This document shows positions 57,823-64,000 of a stretch of 64,000 nucleotides of DNA, piece after piece. Each line of letters starts with the position of its first letter. The first letter of the stretch is position 1. This DNA is from Enterococcus gallinarum NBRC 100675 (GTDB lineage: Bacteria; Bacillota; Bacilli; Lactobacillales; Enterococcaceae): contig NZ_BCQE01000015.1 in the NCBI RefSeq assembly GCF_001544275.1, positions 1 through 64,000 on the forward strand. The letters are read 5' to 3'. The notes below the pieces were generated by a model. The model made no database searches, had not been told where the DNA came from, and worked only from the letters and a program-made list of their open reading frames with translations. Position numbers and translations under genes: made by a program.

Positions 57823-59394
57823 TTATAAATAGCCATATATAGCTACACAAGAATTCAAAAATGCAATTATATAAACAGCTTTCATACAAAAAATTGTTAT
57901 TTGCGTCTCCAATCTATTGCTTATCAAATCCACTTTTTTAAACTCTAGTTTATTAATAAGCGGGGATAAGAGCAATGGCAAGAAAGCTAACAGATAAAAA
58001 TGATATCTTCCTTGAACACCAGGCACTCTTAAATCACCCAATGAAAAAACTCTCGGGTCTCCAGTAATTGCAAAAATCGTGCCTACTAGAATAACAAAGA
58101 AAGTTGCTAAAGAAAGTCTAACTGTTACTTTGGGCAAAGAAATTTTCACAAGCATTGATGACAATATTATCAAAACTGTAAAAACAATAAAATTTATAAA
58201 CCCCGTTGTTTCACTAGCCATCAAAAATGGTTGGGGATTTTTTAAGAAGTAACCTATTGAAGCAATGACATCAGAAAAAGACCTTAGAAATAATGTTACT
58301 GTATATTCGATATGAGTTAATAAATACGAAAGAACATTCTCGCTACCTTCTGAATTACTAACACTCGCCGAAATTGTACCGGTGAATACTTGAAATACTT
58401 TCCCATTGATTAACCATAGAAAGCCACATAAGAAACATAGAAAAGTTGCTACAACAGTATATATTTTATCATTTTTCTTATCATAATACTTTAATGGAAT
58501 AAATATTGGCAACGCAGCTAATAAAATGACAGGGGCCTTACAAAAAATCAAGCCAAAACATGTTAGCATGTATAATGCAATTTTTTTCAACTTAATTATT
58601 CCTTCAGCTACAAAAAAATTAGTAAACTGAGCGAGAATTAACAATACTAGACCGTAATATAGGTTGTCGTAAGTAAAACCTGACGAAATCCATACAGCGA
58701 AAGGTGTAGTGGCTACCACAAAAAGGGCCAATTTATACCTTTTACTTATTTTTATTGCAAAAAAAGCCAATAAAGCATAAAACAAAACATTAAAAATACG
58801 ACCCATATAATAATGAATAGAAACTCTATTTGAGAACAATCGACCAATTGTGATTCCTAAGGCACTCGGTAAGTATGCTGGATTATTAAAGCCACTTTTT
58901 TTTAACCATTCATCTTTATAGGTGGAAGAAATAGATTCCATCTTCATAAATTCTTCATTATAAATATTAGTATTTATATCATTTCCATATTCTGGTTTAC
59001 TTGGTAATTTTGTTATTCCTAAAAAATCAGGAGATATCATAAGGAAATTTTTTTCGTCTGTCTGGTTTCTAATCTTTCCATCAGCAACTTCAAGAGCATG
59101 ATAATAATGAGTATTTTCATCTAAATTTTGCCTAACGGGTAAAATAATAGCATTCAATGTTCCAATGATAAAAATTAGTAAAAAAGCATTGAATGCTATC
59201 TTTTTTTCATTTCTCAATCGTGAGAAAGTTAGTAAAAATAATCCCGCTATACTTCCGATAAGCATATACGTCTTAGGCCAAATTGTCTCTTTATACTGCA
59301 ATAAAAACTGGGCCATTAAGAGAATAAAAAGAAATAAAAGAACCAGTTTAGTATTTTTCTTTAGTTCAATAAAATTTTTCTTTAATATTGACAT
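57823..59394 (-). CDS. DUF2142-family polytopic membrane protein (GT-C-like)
   Basis: 523 residues, about 12 hydrophobic helices. The first outside loop carries the acidic LDENTHYYHALEVADGKI, and the last loop GVQGRYHFYLLAFLPLLL; both are typical of DUF2142. The acidic loop and fold suggest a polyprenyl-phosphate-sugar-dependent GT-C transferase (inference). The ATG shares one base with the TAA stop of the upstream gene, with AAGGAG 9 bases earlier. It probably modifies the exported chain outside the cell, using a sugar carrier made elsewhere. Confidence 0.88.
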   Translation of the reverse strand: MSILKKNFIELKKNTKLVLLFLFILLMAQFLLQYKETIWPKTYMLIGSIAGLFLLTFSRLRNEKKIAFNAFLLIFIIGTLNAIILPVRQNLDENTHYYHALEVADGKIRNQTDEKNFLMISPDFLGITKLPSKPEYGNDINTNIYNEEFMKMESISSTYKDEWLKKSGFNNPAYLPSALGITIGRLFSNRVSIHYYMGRIFNVLFYALLAFFAIKISKRYKLALFVVATTPFAVWISSGFTYDNLYYGLVLLILAQFTNFFVAEGIIKLKKIALYMLTCFGLIFCKAPVILLAALPIFIPLKYYDKKNDKIYTVVATFLCFLCGFLWLINGKVFQVFTGTISASVSNSEGSENVLSYLLTHIEYTVTLFLRSFSDVIASIGYFLKNPQPFLMASETTGFINFIVFTVLIILSSMLVKISLPKVTVRLSLATFFVILVGTIFAITGDPRVFSLGDLRVPGVQGRYHFYLLAFLPLLLSPLINKLEFKKVDLISNRLETQITIFCMKAVYIIAFLNSCVAIYGYL

Positions 59395-62300
59395 TAACAC
59401 TTTCTCCTTAAAAACATACTCAATTCATCTTCCTGACCTTCCGTTGAACAATTCTTCAAGACAAATTCATATGCCGCTTTACCGATTTGTTCTCTGAAAG
59501 AAGTATCATTTATCATTCTTTCCAGCTTCTCAAACCATTCATTATCTTTTGCTAAAAATCCAGTTTCATGATCTATAATCATCTCTTTAAAAGCTCCGAT
59601 GTCACTTGCTAAAGTAGGCACTTGAACCAAAGCTGCTTCCAGCCATTTGATCTCTGATTTTGCTTCATTAAAAACAGATTGGACTAGAGGAGCTAAATTC
59701 ACATTTATTTCTGAAATCAATTTGGGCAGTTCTTTCCAATCAACAAATGGATGAATAACAAGCTGAGAATCAAATTTTTCCATTTCTTTTGGAATGTCTA
59801 AATGTCCAACTAAATGCAATTCTACTTGAGGATATATTTCTAAAATTTTTAAAATAGCTGGTTTTATTAACTCAAAATTTTCATTATGAGTGATTGATCC
59901 AGAAAAATACCCAATTTTTACTTTCTCATTATTGTGTGTTTTGTTTTTTATCGCTGCTTGACTCAGTTTTACTAACTCTTGATTTGCAAGATTACGGTTA
60001 AGTAAAACGGTTTTTTGATAGTTGAACAACTCATTTTTCAGACTTCCTGTTGACGCAATAGCTCCATCACATAATAGCATCATTTTTTTATAACTAATAA
60101 CTCCACTATCATAGTTGTTCTTCTCTACTTTAGAAAGATTTTGGACATAGGTAAGCTGATCCGTATATTTCGTATCAATCACTAAATCATCTATATCGTA
60201 TAAAACAGGCTTATGGTACTTTCTTGCTAAACGAATTAATTCTACTAATCGATCATCGTAAGGTGCGCGATAAATAATAATATGGCTTGCGTGTTCCGCC
60301 AAACCCATCTGAAAAGTAGATAGGTTAACATGCCAGACATCAAAACCTAAGTTTATTAGTTGTTCTACCTTATTTTGTACACGATACTTGGTTAACTGCG
60401 GTATAGCGTTTTCGACACCGTCTATTATAAGGATATGCTCTTTATGCTTTTTATTTTTGACATCCTCCATAATTTGGTTGATAACTGTGATAGGATAATC
60501 TGTTTCACTTTTTATATACTCGATTAGTTCTGGTATTTCTGTTTTTCGCTTTAGTCCTTGCCATGCAAATTTTTCATCTGTATAATTCGCAAACGCGGTA
60601 TATTTAATAATGGGTACTCCCTCTTTAACCATTTGTAACGGGTGGATATACATTGGACTGTCCGTATTATTTTCAGTTAACGCACCATGCTTAAATCCTA
60701 GATCGCTAAAATATTTTGTAAAAACCGTTTCATGTTTTCCGATTGCTTTTTCTCTTGAGTTTGTGTCGCCAAGATTTTCCCAATAGTCATAAAAAGAAGG
60801 ATCATGAAACAATGATTTCTCAATCACTAAAAAATAGGACTGTAAATGAAGCGGAATATATCCGTACTTGTTAAATTTGGTAAAATCAGGTTGCTCTTCG
60901 CCATATGAGATTCCCCAAAAATCAAGATTTTTGGTAGCCATTTTTTTTAAAGCACTTGATAAATCTGATATAGGACCAACATTCGTGTCATTCACTAACA
61001 ACAATTCATCATATTTCTTTAATTCCTTTTCTCCTAGATACTTAATACCATGTTTGAAGGCAGCTGTATCATATCCTTCATTAGACCGAAGACTAACTTC
61101 GCCGAATTGACGTAGTCTTTCTAAATCAGAGTCAGGTAGTTCCCCATTCACCACGATTAATACTTTCTCAGATAGTTGCGCTAATGAAGAAAGGAAGATA
61201 GTTTTATAGTCTTGCAAGTGAGTTTGACTTTCATAAATGACATAAATCAAAGCTCTTTTAGGATTCTCGTAGTTATTTTTTTTTCGAGCTAGTTTTCTTT
61301 TATTGGACAAAAATAAGAACTTCAAACTAGGTATTTTCCTTAGTTTCAAGAGAATCTTTTGTTTGACTTTAACAATAAGAACCTTACCTTTTCTAGGGTT
61401 CTTTATTAATTTTAATCCGTAACTAAATGGTTTCACAAAAAAATTACCAATTTTATAAGATTTTGAAGAGATGATTGCTTGCTTGTCCGCTTCCAATAAT
61501 TGAACTAATTGTGTCATAGAAGCATTTTGGTTTTTCAACTCATTTTTCTCAAGAGTCTCTTCATTTAATTGCTCAGCTAGCATTTGATTTTCATGGGCTT
61601 TTTTTTCAAAAGATTTTTTTATCTCGTAAATTTCTGATATCAAAAATTCGTTATCCTTATTTTGATTATGAATATATTCAGTCAAATCACCCAAATGATT
61701 GAGCAACTCATCATATCGATCTTCTATTTGCATAATGTTTTTCTTAATTGCCGACATAACCAAATCAGGGTATTGCAATTGATGTTTACTCAAAAGATAC
61801 AAATAAATCTCATAATAAAACTTTTCAGTTCCGTGCTGTCCTTTTCTGGAAATTGACTTTTCCAATACACGATAATTAAGTTTAGTAGACTGACATTTCA
61901 CAGCCTTTGCGTGGTTAGTAAGAATTAATCTCATAAAAAAGTCATAATCAACTAATTTCTTTCTGTTTAAAGCTAGATCATAGGTTAAGTCTCCAACAAT
62001 TTTTTTTCGAATCAATGAACAATTATCAATGAAATTACTAGCCAAAAAATCCTCTACTTGAAAAGGCTTAGCTTCCATGAAAATTTCACCATTGTCAACA
62101 TTAACGAGGTCTGTGTAAACAATATCTGCTTTTTCTTTTTCAGCAACCTCAACTAGCTTTTCAATATAATCATTGTCAAGATAGTTATCACTATCAACAA
62201 ATAAAATGTAATCCCCTGATGCTCTTTCAAGGCCTTTGTTTCTTGTCACACAAACACCACTGTTATCTTGCACAAGATAATTGTACTTCAATGAAACTTG

Positions 62301-62465
62301 AGCTAAAAAATTTTTGATAATATGATCGGAGTTATCTGTCGACCCATCATTTATGATCAATAATTCTAAATTTTTATACGTTTGGGAAGACACACTTGCC
62401 AGACATTGTCTAACATATTTATCATGATTATAGCAAGTTACAATCACAGAAACTAATGGGTCCAA
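59394..62465 (-). CDS. Multi-domain glycosyltransferase: GT2, RgpF-like, GT4
   Basis: 1023 residues. Residues 1-220 form a GT2 domain (VSVIVTCYNHDKYVRQCL, IINDGSTDNS, FVDSDNYLDND). A coiled coil runs about 265-325. An RgpF/rhamnan-synthesis region spans about 400-650 (KRALIYVIYESQTHLQDY, LLVNDTNVGPI, YIPLHLQSYFLVIEKSLF). A GT4-like domain fills about 690-1015 (LYDIDDLVIDTKYTDQ, IGYFSGSITHNENFELI, EIKWLEAALVQVPTLASD). It resembles the large EpaN-type transferase that follows the Epa ABC exporter; the name was not assigned. Start is TTG with AAAGGTG upstream. Confidence 0.9.
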   Translation of the reverse strand: MDPLVSVIVTCYNHDKYVRQCLASVSSQTYKNLELLIINDGSTDNSDHIIKNFLAQVSLKYNYLVQDNSGVCVTRNKGLERASGDYILFVDSDNYLDNDYIEKLVEVAEKEKADIVYTDLVNVDNGEIFMEAKPFQVEDFLASNFIDNCSLIRKKIVGDLTYDLALNRKKLVDYDFFMRLILTNHAKAVKCQSTKLNYRVLEKSISRKGQHGTEKFYYEIYLYLLSKHQLQYPDLVMSAIKKNIMQIEDRYDELLNHLGDLTEYIHNQNKDNEFLISEIYEIKKSFEKKAHENQMLAEQLNEETLEKNELKNQNASMTQLVQLLEADKQAIISSKSYKIGNFFVKPFSYGLKLIKNPRKGKVLIVKVKQKILLKLRKIPSLKFLFLSNKRKLARKKNNYENPKRALIYVIYESQTHLQDYKTIFLSSLAQLSEKVLIVVNGELPDSDLERLRQFGEVSLRSNEGYDTAAFKHGIKYLGEKELKKYDELLLVNDTNVGPISDLSSALKKMATKNLDFWGISYGEEQPDFTKFNKYGYIPLHLQSYFLVIEKSLFHDPSFYDYWENLGDTNSREKAIGKHETVFTKYFSDLGFKHGALTENNTDSPMYIHPLQMVKEGVPIIKYTAFANYTDEKFAWQGLKRKTEIPELIEYIKSETDYPITVINQIMEDVKNKKHKEHILIIDGVENAIPQLTKYRVQNKVEQLINLGFDVWHVNLSTFQMGLAEHASHIIIYRAPYDDRLVELIRLARKYHKPVLYDIDDLVIDTKYTDQLTYVQNLSKVEKNNYDSGVISYKKMMLLCDGAIASTGSLKNELFNYQKTVLLNRNLANQELVKLSQAAIKNKTHNNEKVKIGYFSGSITHNENFELIKPAILKILEIYPQVELHLVGHLDIPKEMEKFDSQLVIHPFVDWKELPKLISEINVNLAPLVQSVFNEAKSEIKWLEAALVQVPTLASDIGAFKEMIIDHETGFLAKDNEWFEKLERMINDTSFREQIGKAAYEFVLKNCSTEGQEDELSMFLRRKC

Positions 62466-62498
62466 AACGATTCACCTTTTTCTTTAAGTAGTTTTTTC

Positions 62499-63743
62499 TC
62501 ATTGACCAAGATGTTGCCATTTTCCATTACTTGTTAAAATACCGCTAGAAGCAATGCGCTCACTCTTTGATCGATTTTTTCTTGGAGATACAATAATTAT
62601 CGGCGAATTTTCATGATCAGAAAAAGCAAATGGCTCATCTGAAGAATTTCTGATCGAAACGCCTAAGCGTAATTTACATTCATTGATGTGATTTAAGTTA
62701 CACGAATATTTAAATGTCTTTTCCCCAATGCCTTTAGTCATCTCATCATATGAATTATCATTGTACATCCATATATTACGATCAATATCCGTCAAAGAAA
62801 ATGCTACGTACGTCTCCATATCTTGTAGAACTTCATAAGAAATCAAAAATTCTACTTCTCTATTATTATCAGTAAGCATTTCATCAGATAGCAATTCTAC
62901 TGTGAAATTTTGGATTGGTTCTGCTTCTTTGCTTTCTGCTTCAACCTCATTTACTTCTTCAACAACCTCTTCTTTTTCAATAACTGTAGATGCCCCAGTT
63001 TGAGTTACATTATCTAAAGAATATTGATTGGCAACATCATCTGGAGTACCGATAATTTTCACTTCGCCTTTATCAATCATCATTGCTTTATTGCAATATT
63101 TACGGACTGATTCCATAGAGTGAGTAACTAGAATAATGGTCTTTTTTTCATCTTTGGCTTTCATGAAATAGTCATTGCATTTTCTTTGAAATGCTTCATC
63201 TCCAACAGCCAGTACCTCATCTAATACGAGAATATCACTTTTTGCCTGAATAGCTACAGAAAATGCCAGTCGGACTTGCATGCCACTGGAATAATTCTTT
63301 AACTTTTGATTCATGAATTCCGATAATTCCGCAAATTCAACAATATCGGAATACATTTCATCTACTTCTTTTTCAGAGAAACCAAGCATTGCTCCATTTA
63401 AATAAACATTTTCTCTTCCTGTAAGCTCCGGATTGAACCCTACACCTAACTCAATGAAAGATACAAGTTTTCCGTTGACTTCAACTGATCCTTTCTCAGG
63501 TGTGTAAATTTGGGAAATGATTTTTAATAGTGTGGATTTACCACTACCATTTCTTCCTACAATACCAAAGAAGTCTCCCTTATTTACCTCAAAGGAAATA
63601 TCTCTCAATACTCTCTGTTCGTTATATCCCTTGATTCCCTTAAAATAATTAACAATAGTTCTTTTTAGACTCGTTGTGCTCTCTGTGGGAAGGCGAAACG
63701 ATTTTCCTATATGATCTACTTTAACCGCTATTTCATTATTCAT
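62499..63743 (-). CDS. Polysaccharide ABC exporter ATPase with Wzt_C domain
   Basis: ATPase of a two-component exporter for a finished polysaccharide. 414 residues. Walker A is GRNGSGKST, the signature is YSSGMQVRLAFSVA, and Walker B is DILVLDEVLAVGDEAF. The N-terminal 240 residues form the cassette. An acidic linker (VVEEVNEVEAESKEAEP) leads to a C-terminal beta-sandwich (about 280-400, FTVELLSDEMLTDNNREV) of the Wzt_C carbohydrate-binding type, which selects the finished chain. Start at MNNEIAVKVD. It matches the EpaM/RgpD/TagH group by position and structure. Confidence 0.94.
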   Translation of the reverse strand: MNNEIAVKVDHIGKSFRLPTESTTSLKRTIVNYFKGIKGYNEQRVLRDISFEVNKGDFFGIVGRNGSGKSTLLKIISQIYTPEKGSVEVNGKLVSFIELGVGFNPELTGRENVYLNGAMLGFSEKEVDEMYSDIVEFAELSEFMNQKLKNYSSGMQVRLAFSVAIQAKSDILVLDEVLAVGDEAFQRKCNDYFMKAKDEKKTIILVTHSMESVRKYCNKAMMIDKGEVKIIGTPDDVANQYSLDNVTQTGASTVIEKEEVVEEVNEVEAESKEAEPIQNFTVELLSDEMLTDNNREVEFLISYEVLQDMETYVAFSLTDIDRNIWMYNDNSYDEMTKGIGEKTFKYSCNLNHINECKLRLGVSIRNSSDEPFAFSDHENSPIIIVSPRKNRSKSERIASSGILTSNGKWQHLGQ

Positions 63744-63744
63744 A

Positions 63745-64000
63745 TTAAATAATCTCCGCAAATTTTTTCGAATTTTTGTTAAAAATCAAGTATCCTGCAA
63801 CTAAAACTATCCATGGCAGGATGTATGGGATGGCGACAATCCAACTCGTATTGACTAGCTGCCAAACCGTTATATTACTTGGGCTCGTTAAAATATGTCG
63901 CATATCTTGAATAATTTGAGCCATGGGATTCATCATCAATAATTTTGCAATCCTAACGTCCATATTCATAACTAATGTCACTGGATAAATTAACGGTGTG
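63745..64000 (-). CDS. ABC-2 type polysaccharide export permease, C-terminal part (cut by window edge)
   Basis: Only the last 85 or so residues lie in the window. The frame remains open to base 64000 (TPLIYPVTLVMNMDVRIAK), so the gene continues to the right. The visible piece has MNPMAQIIQDMRHIL, a conserved Wzm/TagG region, and one last membrane segment (WIVAIPYILPWIVLVAGYLIF). It ends 1 base before the ATPase gene, the normal Wzm-Wzt arrangement (EpaL/RgpC-like). Confidence 0.9.
   Translation of the reverse strand, partial: TPLIYPVTLVMNMDVRIAKLLMMNPMAQIIQDMRHILTSPSNITVWQLVNTSWIVAIPYILPWIVLVAGYLIFNKNSKKFAEII

Overview
The window is a low-GC Firmicutes chromosome segment, almost certainly Enterococcus and most likely from the E. 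faecium/hirae/durans side of the genus. The support is the full LiaFSR cell-envelope stress operon, a rhamnopolysaccharide (Epa-type) glycosyltransferase and ABC-exporter cluster, the rbgA-rnhB-dprA-topA-trmFO block, strong AGGAGG-type ribosome binding sites, and frequent GTG and TTG starts. No rRNA, tRNA or CRISPR array was seen. Species was inferred from gene content only.

Layout. 0-8.5 kb: minus-strand housekeeping genes, namely nfeD-floT (membrane microdomain), trmFO, topA, dprA, rnhB and rbgA. 8.5-9.3 kb: a gene-poor stretch with 10-bp-phased repeats. 9.4-13.8 kb: a beta-glucoside operon (antiterminator licT, EIIBCA permease, 6-phospho-beta-glucosidase) with a complete promoter, RAT and terminator leader. 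14-24.8 kb: signal peptidase, CtpA, yozE, msrA, ypmS, a GDSL esterase, degV, hemolysin III, folA, an unrecognised protein, thyA and an ABC-F ATPase. 24.9-31.1 kb: a CPA1 antiporter, a class B PBP and an LCP protein. 31.5-32.1 kb: an IS200/IS605 element whose transposase lacks a recognisable start codon. 32.1-33.3 kb: csp and sodA with a candidate small RNA between them. 33.4-42.5 kb: gtrA, a DUF1189 protein, a 2-hydroxyacid dehydrogenase, gtrB, a HesB-like protein, a KtrA-type K+ regulator, liaFSR, greA and mltG.

42.5-64 kb is the most distinctive part. It is a surface-polysaccharide cluster that reads from the right edge leftwards: Wzm/Wzt-type ABC exporter (permease cut by the window edge), a 1023-residue multi-domain glycosyltransferase with an RgpF-like region, a DUF2142 membrane protein, GT4 and GT2 transferases, a DUF2304/GT2 pair and a Wzx-type flippase. 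Three cell-wall genes sit in or beside it: a ChW-repeat amidase (nine repeats), a ChW-repeat glucosaminidase (six repeats, apparent CTG start), and an LTA-synthase/GacH-like phosphoglycerol transferase split by one extra base in a run of seven G.

Working model (inference): the ABC system exports a rhamnose-rich backbone. The GT2/GT4, DUF2142 and flippase genes build and export side chains. The LtaS-like enzyme would add polyol phosphate and may be phase-variable through its G-run. The two ChW hydrolases would be targeted to this locus's own polymer. Small non-coding structures worth attention are an SD-sequestering hairpin before dprA, a candidate ~65-nt RNA between sodA and csp, two families of intergenic repeats, and a 62-bp perfect palindrome.
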